From NCBI RefSeq assembly GCF_010993735.1, contig NZ_WQNI01000016.1, positions 62,001 through 126,000 on the forward strand: a DNA stretch of 64,000 bases, given 5' to 3'. The notes beneath the pieces were generated by a model. It was not told where the DNA came from, did no database searches, and worked only from the letters and a program-made list of their open reading frames with translations. Origin of the DNA: Chelativorans alearensis. GTDB taxonomy: Bacteria; Pseudomonadota; Alphaproteobacteria; Rhizobiales; Rhizobiaceae. The position numbers were made by a program, and so were the translations under genes. Positions 46,274 to 55,180 of this stretch are shown piece by piece (the first letter of the stretch is position 1; the number at the start of each line of letters is the position of its first letter).

Positions 46274-48367
46274 TTGCGCCTTTGTGGCGATCATTGGGTG
46301 GCAGGGTTGTTGAAGACGAAAGCGGCGCTGACGGCGCTGGCACTGGGGCTTTCCGTATCCGGGGTGGGGGCACAGGCCGACAGCCTCCCCGGCGAGGCAC
46401 CGCTGCCGACGCCGCGTCCCTACGCGCCGCTGGACAAGGCGGCGATGGCCGCCTCGCTTCCCTTCGCCGCCGGCATCCTCAACCCGCAAGGAAACCTAGT
46501 GTTATTGAAAGAGGGCCTTCAGGCGCTGTCGAAGGGGGATACCACGGCCGCCAGAAAGGCACGGGAAAGGCTAAAAGAGGGTTCTCTCGACCACGCGATC
46601 ATGGGCTGGGCCATCGCCCTTTCCAATGCCGGGGGCGTGCGCAGCCGGGAGATCGCCGAGACCGCGAAGGCTCTTTCCAGGTGGCCCGGCATGGCGCGGC
46701 TGCGCGCCAACGGCGAGCGCGCGCTCTTCCGTGAGAACCTGCCGGCGAGCGACGTCATCGCCGCCTTCGCCGGCAAGCGCCCCACAACCTTCGAAGGCAC
46801 GATGGCGCTCGCCCGCGCGCATACCGCCCTCGGCAACCGCGGCGCGGCGCGGGCCGTGCTCTCCCCTTTCTGGCGCAGCGAAAAGCTGGGGCCGAGGCAG
46901 GAGGCCGCGCTCCTGAAGGAATTCGGCGGCCTGATACCGGCAGCGGACCACCGCCACCGGATGGAGCGCATGCTGTACGATGACCGCGTGCGCTCGGCCG
47001 AGCGAGTGGCGAAACTTGCCGGCGGCGAGGCGCTGACGCGGGCCTGGGCGGCCGTCATCCGCAACCAGCGCGAGGCGGGCAAGCTGCTCGACGCCGTGCC
47101 GGAGGGCGAGCGCACGGCCGGCTACGTCTTCGCCAAGGCGCGCTACCTGCGGCGAACGGAGAAGTTCCGCGAGGCCGCACAGGTGATGCGGTCGGCGCCG
47201 CGGGATGTTGCAAAGCTGGTCGATCCGGATACCTGGTGGTTCGAACGGCGGGTGCTGTCGCGCGAACTCCTGGACATCGGCGAGGCGAAAACCGCCTACC
47301 AGGTCGCCGCCGGCCATGTCGGCGGAAACCGGGCAAGCAGGGCGGACGCGGAATTCCACGCCGGCTGGTACGCGCTGCGCAGCCTCGGCCAGGCGAAGAC
47401 CGCCGCCCGCCATTTCGCCGGGATCGCCAAGATCGCCGACGGCCCGATTTCTCGCGCCCGCGCCTTTTACTGGCTCGGCCGGGCGGCGGAAGCGGGCGGG
47501 CCGGGAGACGCCAAGGACTATTACCGGCAGGCCGCCGCCTACGGCACGGCCTTCTACGGCCAGCTCGCTGCCGCCAAGCTCGACCGCTCCATCCTAGACG
47601 CCGCCCATCCGGAGCCGACGGACCTGGAGCGCCGGCGGTTTTCCGGGCGCAGGAGCGTGCAGGCGATCCGGCGGCTCGAGGCAGCCGGCGAGGACCGCTA
47701 TGCCGGCATCCTCTACCGTGATCTTGCCGAAGACCTTTCGAATACCGGCGAGTTGGCGCTTCTGGCGGCGATGGCGGAAGAGAGCGGCAACCACTACCTG
47801 GCGCTGCGCATCGGCAAGGCCGCCGCCGGCCGCGGGCTGGAGATCGGTATGCTGGCGCATCCCGTGGGCGCCATACCGGCAAGCGCCTCCGTCTCGGACG
47901 CCGGCAAGGCGCTCGCCTACGCCATCGCGCGGCAGGAGAGCGAGTTCAACACGGGCGCGGTTTCCAGCGCCGGCGCGCGCGGGCTTCTGCAGCTCATGCC
48001 GGGGACGGCCAAGGCCATGGCGCGGAAGGCGGGCCTTGCCTACTCCGCCCCCCGGCTCACCACCGACGCCGGCTACAACGCGACGCTCGGCTCGGCCTAT
48101 CTCAGCGAGCAGCTCGGCCGCTTCGACGGCTCCTATATCCTCACTTTCGTCGGCTACAACGCCGGCCCGCGCCGCGCCGAGGACTGGATGGAACGCTACG
48201 GCGACCCGCGCGGCGCACCGCTCGACGAAGTGGTGGACTGGATCGAGCGCATCCCCTTCACCGAAACGCGCACCTATGTGCAGCGCGTGATGGAGAACTA
48301 CCAGGTCTACAAGATGCGGCTGACCGGCCGCTTCGACATCGAGGAGGATCTGGTGAAGGGACGGTGA
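46274..48367 (+). CDS. slt: soluble lytic murein transglycosylase (Slt70-like)
   Basis: A 697-residue periplasmic enzyme that cleaves the glycan to 1,6-anhydro ends. Signal peptide near residues 9-35 (LTALALGLSVSGVGAQA). A long alpha-superhelical U-domain is followed by the GH23 domain with catalytic Glu555 in IARQESEFNTGAVSSAGARG, then GLLQLMPGTAK and GYNAGPRRA. The start is TTG 46274, supported by GGGGTGA at 46263-46269; GTG 46298 is an alternative. Confidence 0.92.
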   Translation: MRLCGDHWVAGLLKTKAALTALALGLSVSGVGAQADSLPGEAPLPTPRPYAPLDKAAMAASLPFAAGILNPQGNLVLLKEGLQALSKGDTTAARKARERLKEGSLDHAIMGWAIALSNAGGVRSREIAETAKALSRWPGMARLRANGERALFRENLPASDVIAAFAGKRPTTFEGTMALARAHTALGNRGAARAVLSPFWRSEKLGPRQEAALLKEFGGLIPAADHRHRMERMLYDDRVRSAERVAKLAGGEALTRAWAAVIRNQREAGKLLDAVPEGERTAGYVFAKARYLRRTEKFREAAQVMRSAPRDVAKLVDPDTWWFERRVLSRELLDIGEAKTAYQVAAGHVGGNRASRADAEFHAGWYALRSLGQAKTAARHFAGIAKIADGPISRARAFYWLGRAAEAGGPGDAKDYYRQAAAYGTAFYGQLAAAKLDRSILDAAHPEPTDLERRRFSGRRSVQAIRRLEAAGEDRYAGILYRDLAEDLSNTGELALLAAMAEESGNHYLALRIGKAAAGRGLEIGMLAHPVGAIPASASVSDAGKALAYAIARQESEFNTGAVSSAGARGLLQLMPGTAKAMARKAGLAYSAPRLTTDAGYNATLGSAYLSEQLGRFDGSYILTFVGYNAGPRRAEDWMERYGDPRGAPLDEVVDWIERIPFTETRTYVQRVMENYQVYKMRLTGRFDIEEDLVKGR

Positions 48368-48517
48368 GGCGGGGATTTCAGGAAACCGCCTGAAATGCCT
48401 GCGCCCCATCGCCATCCGCAAGTATCAGAATATCGCGCGCGAGAGGACTTGCCCTCCACCATATTTCCCATGAAGCTCCACACCTCTTGAAAGACCAACA
48501 CGGGCGGGAGCGAGGCT

Positions 48518-49405
48518 TTGCAGGACGGTTTTTCCGACTTCTTCTACACCTCCAGCGATGGGCTGAGGCTCCACGCGCGCGTCTACGGCAAATCGCGGGA
48601 CGGCAGGCTGCCTGTCGTCTGCCTGCCCGGCCTCACCCGCAACGCCGGCGATTTTCACGCGCTTGCCCTGCTCCTTGCGGGCGATGAGAAGACGCCGCGC
48701 CAGGTCATCGCCTTCGATTATCGCGGCCGCGGCCGGTCGGCGTATGACCGCGCCTGGCGCAACTACAATATTGCGACCGAGGCCGCCGACATCTCGGCCG
48801 GGCTGACGGTGCTGGGCGTGGAGCATGCCGCCTTCATCGGCACCTCGCGCGGCGGGCTCATCATCATGGCGCTGGCGGCGATGCGGCCGGCGGCGCTGGG
48901 GGCCGTGGTGCTGAACGATATCGGCCCGGTCATCGAGGGGGCGGGCTTGGCGCATATCCGCAGCTATCTGGAGAACGCGCCGAAGCCGCAAAGCATCGAG
49001 GAGGCCGTCCGCCTGCAGAAGGCGGCGCACGGGCAGGCCTTCTCCGGGCTTTCTAAGGCGGATTGGGAACGCCAGACGCGGGCGCTCTACCGCATCGAGG
49101 ACGGCCGCCTTACCGCCGACTTCGACCCGCGCCTCGTCAAGACGCTGAGAACGATCGACCTCAGCCTGCCTCTGCCGGCCAACTGGCCGCAATTCGAGGG
49201 GCTGGGAGGCGTCCCGCTGCTGGCGATCCGCGGCGCCAACTCGGCGCTGCTTTCGGCCGAGACCCTCGCCGAGATGGCACGCCGGCATCCGCGCCTCGAT
49301 TCCATCACCGTCGAGGGCCAGGGCCACGCCCCGCTTCTGGAGACCGGCGATCTGCCGCGCCGCATCGGCGCTTTCCTGACGCGCGCTGAAAGGGCGCGGA
49401 TATAG
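48518..49405 (+). CDS. alpha/beta hydrolase
   Basis: A 295-residue alpha/beta-hydrolase-fold protein. The oxyanion region is CLPGLTRNAGDF, the nucleophile elbow GTSRGG (Ser near 112), an acid in the C-terminal third, and His in GQGHAPLL. It resembles uncharacterised hydrolases of the epoxide-hydrolase/lactonase type. The start is TTG 48518; no ATG is available near the conserved sequence. It converges on the porin across a strong terminator. Confidence 0.85.
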   Translation: MQDGFSDFFYTSSDGLRLHARVYGKSRDGRLPVVCLPGLTRNAGDFHALALLLAGDEKTPRQVIAFDYRGRGRSAYDRAWRNYNIATEAADISAGLTVLGVEHAAFIGTSRGGLIIMALAAMRPAALGAVVLNDIGPVIEGAGLAHIRSYLENAPKPQSIEEAVRLQKAAHGQAFSGLSKADWERQTRALYRIEDGRLTADFDPRLVKTLRTIDLSLPLPANWPQFEGLGGVPLLAIRGANSALLSAETLAEMARRHPRLDSITVEGQGHAPLLETGDLPRRIGAFLTRAERARI

Positions 49406-49409
49406 AAAA

Positions 49410-49433
49410 ACCCGGCGGGCAAGCCCGCCGGGT
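49410..49433. terminator. bidirectional terminator between hydrolase and porin
   Basis: ACCCGGCGGGC (49410-49420) and GCCCGCCGGGT (49423-49433) form an 11-bp stem with a minimal loop. A-run on one side (49406-49410) and CCTTTC on the other allow use in both directions between convergent genes. Confidence 0.8.
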
Positions 49434-49460
49434 CCTTTCAAGCTGCTCTTCCAACCGCGA

Positions 49461-50609
49461 TTAGAAGTTGCGATCGAAGCGCAGGAAGCCGTGCCACTGG
49501 TCGGGATTGTGCAAGCTGCCCGCCACGCCATCGACGACAAAAGGAACATCGCCATCGAACTTGGTGTAGTTGATGGCCAGCTTGGCGTTGAAGTTCTCGA
49601 CGATCTCGTAGTCGATGGTAGCGCCAACCTTGATCGCGTCGAGGTCATCCCCGAAGAGCGGGTCGTGCCCGACATTGCCGAAGTACTGCGCACCGATCGA
49701 GGCCTTGAGACGCGGGTTGATGTGGTAGCCGACGAGACCGCCAGCGCTCCACTCGGCACCGACACGCGGGTGGTCGTCGAGATCATCCGTGAAACCGTGG
49801 CCGATACCGCCGAACGGATCAACCGAGTAGTAGCTGATGCCGCTTTCGTAGGTCGCGATGGCCTCGGCGAAGAAGGCGGTGCCGGGATCGTACGCCACGA
49901 TCGCCTTGGCGGCCCACTCTTCGGCCGTGGCGTCGTAAGCGCCCCACAGGTTCGCGCTGCCCCAAGCCTGGGAGACACCGACGTTGCCGACCACGTTCGG
50001 CGTCCAGTCGTAGGCGTCGTCCACCTCTTCGAGCGCCACCGACACGAACATACCGTTGGCGGTATCGAAGGTGTAGCGGACGAAGTTGACGCGGTCGCCG
50101 CCGCCCTGGTCGAACTCACCCGAAAGACCGGCGTCATAGAGCGTGTCGGACACACCCATAGAGAGGCCGCCGAGCGAGAGGATCGCCTGCTGGACTCGAG
50201 ACGTCGAGGAATTAAGGCCCTGCGAAAGGTGATCCCCCTCGTTGATCCCCGGGATAAAGACCGGATCAGTGCCCGTCGACTGCAGACGCAACTCGATGAA
50301 GCCGCCGAGCGTGCCGTATTCGGTCTCCGAGCGGGCGTCGAACGTGACCGTGGCACGGGCAAGCTTATCCCAGCCATCGGCGTCGCCGAAGTCACCGCTC
50401 GTGTAGCCCATCTCGTAACGGACATAGCCGCCGATCTTGAGGCAGGTCTCGGTGCCGGGGATGTAGAAGAAGCCGGCGCCGTAGACGTCGCAGACGCGGA
50501 CATATTCCATCGGCTCCGGCTCGGGAACGAAGATGGCGTCGGCCGCCTGGGCGCCCGTAGCGGCGACCGTGGCGGCCGCGGAGCCAATGAGAAGGCTCTT
50601 AATGTTCAT
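49461..50609 (-). CDS. porin, Omp2/RopA-type (long copy)
   Basis: A 382-residue outer-membrane trimeric porin of the rhizobial Omp2/RopA family. Signal peptide of 22 residues (MNIKSLLIGSAAATVAATG AQA), then a barrel with GGYVRYEMGY, EYGTLGGFIELRL and the C-terminal FLRFDRNF ending in Phe, needed for BAM recognition. A conserved Cys pair (VCDVYG, ETCLKIGG) may form a disulfide. GGAGGTCAGAAA precedes the ATG. It is divergent from a second porin with an identical 88-bp start; long stretches near the middle are also nearly identical (VVGNVG, WGAYDATAEEWAAKAI). Confidence 0.92.
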   Translation of the reverse strand: MNIKSLLIGSAAATVAATGAQAADAIFVPEPEPMEYVRVCDVYGAGFFYIPGTETCLKIGGYVRYEMGYTSGDFGDADGWDKLARATVTFDARSETEYGTLGGFIELRLQSTGTDPVFIPGINEGDHLSQGLNSSTSRVQQAILSLGGLSMGVSDTLYDAGLSGEFDQGGGDRVNFVRYTFDTANGMFVSVALEEVDDAYDWTPNVVGNVGVSQAWGSANLWGAYDATAEEWAAKAIVAYDPGTAFFAEAIATYESGISYYSVDPFGGIGHGFTDDLDDHPRVGAEWSAGGLVGYHINPRLKASIGAQYFGNVGHDPLFGDDLDAIKVGATIDYEIVENFNAKLAINYTKFDGDVPFVVDGVAGSLHNPDQWHGFLRFDRNF

Positions 50610-50625
50610 TTTCTGACCTCCAGTC
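50538..50625 (-). repeat. 88-bp inverted repeat, left copy (porin start)
   Basis: Read on the minus strand, this segment is identical over 88 bases to 51395-51482 on the plus strand. It covers the ribosome site, ATG and whole signal-peptide region. Identity stops sharply on both sides (GACTGG outward, GGCCGAC inward). Confidence 0.93.
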
Positions 50626-51109
50626 AAAAGTTCTAAATACGGGTCTGGGTATTTTGCTGAAGGACAGCTTTCCCTGCCCCATCCCCACGGTACGAAAAAG
50701 TTGCGCCCCCGGCGCTCCTTCTTCCAAGCCGACATTACTCACGCCGGGCCGGGGATCAACCGCGATTGCCGCACCTTCGCCGTCACGCACACGCTATCGA
50801 CGGCACCTGTTGCACAAAAGCCACGATTGAGCGGGCTACGGTAATGGATCGTTAAGGTTACGGGGCGGCTACGGTAGGAAACGCCGGAGATTTTTTCTCT
50901 TTTCCACACCGCAGCTCGGCGCGAAAGGGCGAATCGTGCGCATTGAATTCACGTTTGCCGGCGCCCATCTGCGCCTTTATGGCCGGCGCGATTCGTGGCG
51001 CGGCCGGACAGTGGAGGAGGCGCCTTGCGCGCTACGGTGTCATTAGTATGCGCGAAGCATGCAAGACATGTTGATTGTGCCGCCGCTTTTCTTTATCCAG
51101 CCTTGCCAC
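50626..51109. other. intergenic region between long porin and tRNA-Ser
   Basis: About 480 bp without a supported gene. GGCTACGGTA occurs twice, 33 bases apart (50834-50843 and 50867-50876), near the expected porin promoter. A pyrimidine run GATTTTTTCTCTTTTCC lies at 50888-50905. The tRNA promoter must be near 51020-51100 but no clear consensus is visible. Confidence 0.5.
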
Positions 51110-51200
51110 GGAGAGGTGGCCGAGTGGTCGAAGGCGCTCCCCTGCTAAGGGAGTAGGCCCCAAAAGGGCCTCGTGGGTTCGAATCCCATCCTCTCCGCCA
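51110..51200 (+). tRNA. tRNA-Ser(GCU)
   Basis: Acceptor arms GGAGAGG (51110-51116) and CCTCTCC (51190-51196), discriminator G, encoded CCA (51198-51200). Anticodon stem CTCCC/GGGAG around the loop CTGCTAA gives anticodon GCU (51144-51146), reading AGC and AGU. The long variable arm (TAGGCCCCAAAAGGGCCTC) confirms a class II serine tRNA, and GGTTCGAATCC is the T arm. Confidence 0.97.
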
Positions 51201-51394
51201 GCCTTCGCCCTGCGGGCTTCGGCTTGCAGGCCACCCGTCTCCCGAAGCCATGGCGAAGGCGGCTGCCAGACCGTTCCGCCGTTCGCGAACGCTCTTTTTC
51301 CTCGAGACGCAGTCTTCCCCTGACAGCGCGGAATCTTCATTCCGATTCGCTTTCCAAGCAAAATCAACCACTTCCGCCCTCCGGCCGCGATTCA

Positions 51395-51482
51395 GACTGG
51401 AGGTCAGAAAATGAACATTAAGAGCCTTCTCATTGGCTCCGCGGCCGCCACGGTCGCCGCTACGGGCGCCCAGGCGGCCGAC
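51395..51482 (+). repeat. 88-bp inverted repeat, right copy (porin start)
   Basis: Identical to the reverse complement of 50538-50625. The two copies are in opposite orientation and enclose about 770 bp that contain the tRNA and both porin promoters. Confidence 0.93.
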
Positions 51483-52376
51483 AGCGTCTGCGACGTCTAC
51501 GGCGCCGGCTTCTTCTACATCCCCGGCACCGAGACCTGCCTCAAGATCGGCGGCTATGTCCGTTACGAGATCGGCTTTGACGAGGACGACGACGGCTGGC
51601 GCAAGCTCGCCCGTGGCACGCTGACAGTCGACGCCCGCTCGGAGACCGAGTACGGCACGCTCGGCGGCTTCATCGAGCTGCGCGGCGACGTCAAGAGCGG
51701 CAGCGTCGGCAACCCCGACGACAACAACTGGATCCGCGTCCAGCAGGCGATCATCTCGCTCGGCGGCTTCTCCATGGGTCTGTCCGACACGCTGTACGAC
51801 GCCGCCCTTTCCGGCGAGTTCGACAACGGCGGCGGCGACCGCGTCCACTTCATGCGCTACACCTTCGATGCCGCCAACGGCGTCTTCGTCACGATCGCCC
51901 TCGAAGAGGCCGATTACAACGAGGACTACACGCCGAACGTGGTCGGCAACGTCGGCATCGCGCAGGGCTGGGGCAGCTTCAACGTCTGGGGCGCCTACGA
52001 CGCCACGGCCGAAGAGTGGGCCGCCAAGGCGATCGCCAAGATCAAGGCCACCGAGCAGCTCACGGTTGAGCTCATGGGCACCTACGAGTCCGACGAGAGC
52101 TTCTACTCGGTCTCGAAGGACGGCTTCGGTGGCTATGAGTGGACGGCCGGCGGCTACCTGAAGTACGCCGCGACGCCGAAGCTGTCGGTCGGCTTCGGTG
52201 GCCAGTACTTCGCCGACGCCCACTTCGATAGTGCCGACAACTACGCCCTCGGCGCTGTGGTCGATTACGAGCTGGTCGAGAACTTCAACACGAAGCTCGC
52301 GGTCAACTACTTCGACGGCGACAACTACGACGACGGCCACGTCGGCGGCTTCCTGCGCTTCGACCGCAACTTCTAA
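51411..52376 (+). CDS. porin, Omp2/RopA-type (short copy)
   Basis: A 321-residue porin with the same signal peptide and ribosome site as the long copy. Mature sequence starts ADSVCDVYGAG, lacking the acidic PEPEP insert of the other, and loops are shorter (about 60 residues less overall). Barrel landmarks GGYVRYEIG, EYGTLGGFIELRG, WGAYDATAEEWAAKAI and terminal FLRFDRNF are kept. Shorter loops may change pore size, as between Brucella Omp2a and Omp2b. The tRNA lies 210 bases upstream. Confidence 0.92.
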   Translation: MNIKSLLIGSAAATVAATGAQAADSVCDVYGAGFFYIPGTETCLKIGGYVRYEIGFDEDDDGWRKLARGTLTVDARSETEYGTLGGFIELRGDVKSGSVGNPDDNNWIRVQQAIISLGGFSMGLSDTLYDAALSGEFDNGGGDRVHFMRYTFDAANGVFVTIALEEADYNEDYTPNVVGNVGIAQGWGSFNVWGAYDATAEEWAAKAIAKIKATEQLTVELMGTYESDESFYSVSKDGFGGYEWTAGGYLKYAATPKLSVGFGGQYFADAHFDSADNYALGAVVDYELVENFNTKLAVNYFDGDNYDDGHVGGFLRFDRNF

Positions 52377-52390
52377 GCGGTCAACTCTTG

Positions 52391-52416
52391 CGCCCGGTGA
52401 CTTCGGTCACCGGGCG
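52391..52416 (+). terminator. terminator hairpin with TTCG loop after short porin
   Basis: CGCCCGGTGAC (52391-52401) pairs perfectly with GTCACCGGGCG (52406-52416) around the stable tetraloop TTCG. It starts 14 bases after the porin stop; only TT follows directly. Confidence 0.8.
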
Positions 52417-52768
52417 TTGCATCTCCGTTCAATCCCAAGTAAAGCCCTCTTATCGAATATAACCACACATCATATTGTGTGACCGGGGCTGGCGCTAAGG
52501 GGGGACTGAATGGTGGTTCAGGGCGAAAAAGGGTGGTCTGTATTTTTCCCGTTGGGGAAGGGTGTAAATGCAGAAGAGCACAGCCATAGCTCATCAAAAA
52601 ACTTCAGGGCTGGTGCCTTTGAAATAGCGGCTTTTATGGCCGGCAAGGCCAGACGAACGGTTCTATGGCTGCAAGGGATGGAGATGCATCGCATACCGCG
52701 GACACGGTCCGTGGCGGCGATAAACTGCTGATAAAGTTTAGTTTCTACAGCAGAGCGTCTCGATCGTT
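52417..52768. other. AT-richer region upstream of the recombinase
   Basis: About 350 bp of lower GC than its surroundings. I see one inverted repeat (CACACA-TCATAT-TGTGTG, 52464-52481) and no convincing gene. An open frame at 52510-52731 (73 codons) has no recognisable character. It probably marks the left part of an acquired segment. Confidence 0.5.
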
Positions 52769-53728
52769 ATGCCTCATGATCTGCATGCCGTTGGCAGCAA
52801 CAATGATGAATGGGTCACGAGCCCGGTAGCCGAGTATTCGGTGACGTTCGGCACCACGCCGTTGCGGGTTGTCGATACGTTCAGCCTCAAGGAACTCTTC
52901 GCCAAGTTCGGCGACGTTCTCTGGGAACCCGGACGACACAAATACAACGTCACCTCATTCATCGGCGAACTGGATGAACTGCTGCTAGCCAGGCGCTTCA
53001 GCGCCTTCGATCAGGAAACGCTCGACGACCTGATCGGAAAATTACGCTCCCGCGGGAACAGCAACGCGACCATCAACAGAAAGATGGCGGCGCTGAGCAA
53101 GTTGCTGCGGAAGGCATATAAGATGGGATGCATCCACAGTCTGCCGGAATTCCGGCGGCAGAAGGAGAGAGCGGGGCGGATCCGTTTCCTCGACATGGAG
53201 GAGGAGACGAGGCTGTTCACCGCCATCCGCGCGCGCAGCGAAGACGCCTACAGGCTGTGCATTTTCCTGGTGGACACGGGCTGCAGACTGGGCGAGGCGA
53301 TCGGGCTGACCTGGAACGACGTGCAGGGCGGGCGCGCCAGCTTCTGGATCACCAAATCCGCGCGCAGCCGCACCGTTCCCATGACCGCCCGCGCGCAACG
53401 CGCCGTGAAAATCCCGAAAAACGGGCATAAGGGCCCCTTCGCCATGCTGCAGCAGGCGCCTTTCCGCGCCATCTGGAACGAGGCCAAGGCCGAGGTCGGC
53501 CTCGGGACCGACACCCAGGTGGTGCCGCACGTCCTGCGCCACACCTGCGCCTCCCGCCTGGTGCAGGGCGGGATCGACATGCGCCGCGTGCAAATGTGGC
53601 TCGGCCACCAGACCCTGCAGATGACAATGCGCTACGCCCACCTGGCGACAAGCGACCTCGACCCCTGCGTCGACGTACTGGAAATGACCTGCCGCAAGCA
53701 GGCAAAGAGGGCGGGCGCGGCGGCATAG
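52769..53728 (+). CDS. tyrosine recombinase / phage-type integrase
   Basis: A 319-residue site-specific recombinase. All catalytic residues are present: Arg173 (DTGCRLGEA), Lys196 (TKSARS), His254 and Arg257 (HVLRH), His280 (WLGHQ) and nucleophile Tyr289 (MRYAHL). The N-terminal SAM-like core-binding region spans about 35-125 (NRKMAALSKLLRKAYKMG). No excisionase, relaxase or phage genes are near, so it is an orphan, either a remnant of an integrated element or a domesticated recombinase. ATG 52769 lacks a strong ribosome site. Confidence 0.9.
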   Translation: MPHDLHAVGSNNDEWVTSPVAEYSVTFGTTPLRVVDTFSLKELFAKFGDVLWEPGRHKYNVTSFIGELDELLLARRFSAFDQETLDDLIGKLRSRGNSNATINRKMAALSKLLRKAYKMGCIHSLPEFRRQKERAGRIRFLDMEEETRLFTAIRARSEDAYRLCIFLVDTGCRLGEAIGLTWNDVQGGRASFWITKSARSRTVPMTARAQRAVKIPKNGHKGPFAMLQQAPFRAIWNEAKAEVGLGTDTQVVPHVLRHTCASRLVQGGIDMRRVQMWLGHQTLQMTMRYAHLATSDLDPCVDVLEMTCRKQAKRAGAAA

Positions 53729-53764
53729 GGCGAGCGTCTTTGGGGCGCCCGCGCCCTTCGCGCC

Positions 53765-53917
53765 CCCCTCTGTCCTGCCGGACATCTCCCCCACGAGGTA
53801 GGAGATTGCGCCGGCCGCTTGCGCCGGCACCTGTTCTGCGATGTCAGCGATTGGCGAAAGTCGCCGCGGCAGCCAATCTCCCCCCGTGTGGGGGAGATGT
53901 CCGGCAGGACAGAGGGG
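53765..53917. mobile_element. MITE-like element with perfect 30-bp terminal inverted repeats
   Basis: CCCCTCTGTCCTGCCGGACA plus TCTCCCCCAC at 53765-53794 is matched exactly by its reverse complement at 53888-53917. Inside, GGAGATTG and CAATCTCC form a second pair, and the centre holds GCCGGC-type palindromes. It has no coding capacity and fills most of the gap between recombinase and aminotransferase (53729-54033). Elements with CTGTCCTGCCGGACATCTCCCC ends are, as I recall, common in Mesorhizobium-type genomes. Confidence 0.85.
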
Positions 53918-54033
53918 CGCGAAAGGGCACCGGCATCTCCATCCCTTCCAAGTAAGCAACACCCCACCCACTTTGCACCAGGCGCCCGCGGCCTTAAAGA
54001 AGACCGACGACACCTTCAAAAGCCGAAACGCCC

Positions 54034-55146
54034 ATGCCCCAGCGCCCTCCCCTCACCCCGCTTGTCGACAGCCTTCCCGCCACCGTGCCCTTCGTCGGAC
54101 CGGAAACGCAGGAGCGCAATCGCGGGCGGCCCTTCCGCGCCCGGCTCGGCGCCAACGAGAACGGCTTCGGCCCCTCGCCCAAAGTGGTCGAGGCGATGCG
54201 GGCGGCCGCGCCCGAGATGTGGAAATATGGCGACCCGGAGAGCCACGACCTCAGGCACACGCTCGCCGCCCTTCACGGCGTGGCACCGGAAAACATCGTT
54301 GTCGGCGAAGGCATCGACGGGCTGCTCGGCCTCATCGTGCGGCAGTATGCGGAGCCGGGCACGCCGGTCGTCACCTCGCTCGGCGCCTACCCCACCTTCA
54401 ACTATCATGTGGCCGGCTTCGGCGCGCGGCTCGTCACCGTACCCTACGAGGACGACCGGGAGAGCCTCAACGGGCTGCTTGAGGCCGTGCGGCGCGAGAA
54501 GGCGCGCATCGTCTACCTCTCCAACCCGGACAATCCCATGGGCACCTGGTGGGAAGCGGACGAGATCGCCCGCTTCATCGCAGCGCTCCCCGAGACCACT
54601 ATGCTGGTGCTCGACGAGGCCTATTGCGAGACCGCGCCCGCCTCCGCCCTGCCGCCGCTCGAGCCGGCGCGGCCCAACGTCCTGCGCATGCGCACCTTCT
54701 CCAAGGCCTACGGGCTGGCGGGGCTCAGATGCGGCTATGCGATCGGCGAGGCGGAGGCGATCCGCGCCTTCGACAAGGTGCGCAACCATTTCGGCATGAC
54801 GCGCATGACGCAGGCGGCCGCCCTTGCCGCACTCAACGACCGGGCGCATCTTGAGTGGGTGGTCGAGGCCGTCGACGCCTGCCGGCAGCGCCTCACGGCG
54901 GTCGCCGGCGCGCACGGGCTTGCCGCCCTCCCCTCGGCGACCAATTTCGTCACCATCGACTGCGGCGGCGACGGCGCCTTCGCCATGCGGGTGCTCGAAG
55001 CGCTCGGCGCGCGCGACGTCTTCGTGCGAAAGCCCATGGCCCCCGGCCTCGACCGCTGCATCCGCGTCAGCGTCGGCCCGGAGCCCGAGATCACCGTCTT
55101 CGAGGCAGAGCTGGGGGCAGCGCTGGAGAAGGCACGGCGAGGCTGA
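54034..55146 (+). CDS. HisC-like PLP-dependent aminotransferase
   Basis: A 370-residue class I/II aminotransferase closest to histidinol-phosphate aminotransferase by layout. Substrate-anchor region LGANENGFGPSP, SNPDNPMGTWW with the PLP Asn, LDEAY with the PLP Asp, and PLP lysine in TFSKAYGLAGLRCGY. True hisC usually sits with other his or tyrA genes; here it is isolated, so it may act on aromatic amino acids or another substrate. A weak hairpin (GGAGCC/GGCTCC, 55151-55172) follows the stop. Confidence 0.85.
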   Translation: MPQRPPLTPLVDSLPATVPFVGPETQERNRGRPFRARLGANENGFGPSPKVVEAMRAAAPEMWKYGDPESHDLRHTLAALHGVAPENIVVGEGIDGLLGLIVRQYAEPGTPVVTSLGAYPTFNYHVAGFGARLVTVPYEDDRESLNGLLEAVRREKARIVYLSNPDNPMGTWWEADEIARFIAALPETTMLVLDEAYCETAPASALPPLEPARPNVLRMRTFSKAYGLAGLRCGYAIGEAEAIRAFDKVRNHFGMTRMTQAAALAALNDRAHLEWVVEAVDACRQRLTAVAGAHGLAALPSATNFVTIDCGGDGAFAMRVLEALGARDVFVRKPMAPGLDRCIRVSVGPEPEITVFEAELGAALEKARRG

Positions 55147-55180
55147 CACTTGGAGCCTGACCTAAAAGGCTCCGTCTCTA

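Noticed and set aside
52510-52731. 73-codon frame before the recombinase
   Set aside because: No recognisable sequence, no neighbours in operon, weak start.
51110-53728. tRNA-Ser as the attachment site of the nearby recombinase
   Set aside because: I found no second copy of the tRNA 3' end (GGTTCGAATCCC...) in the window, and a porin lies between the two.
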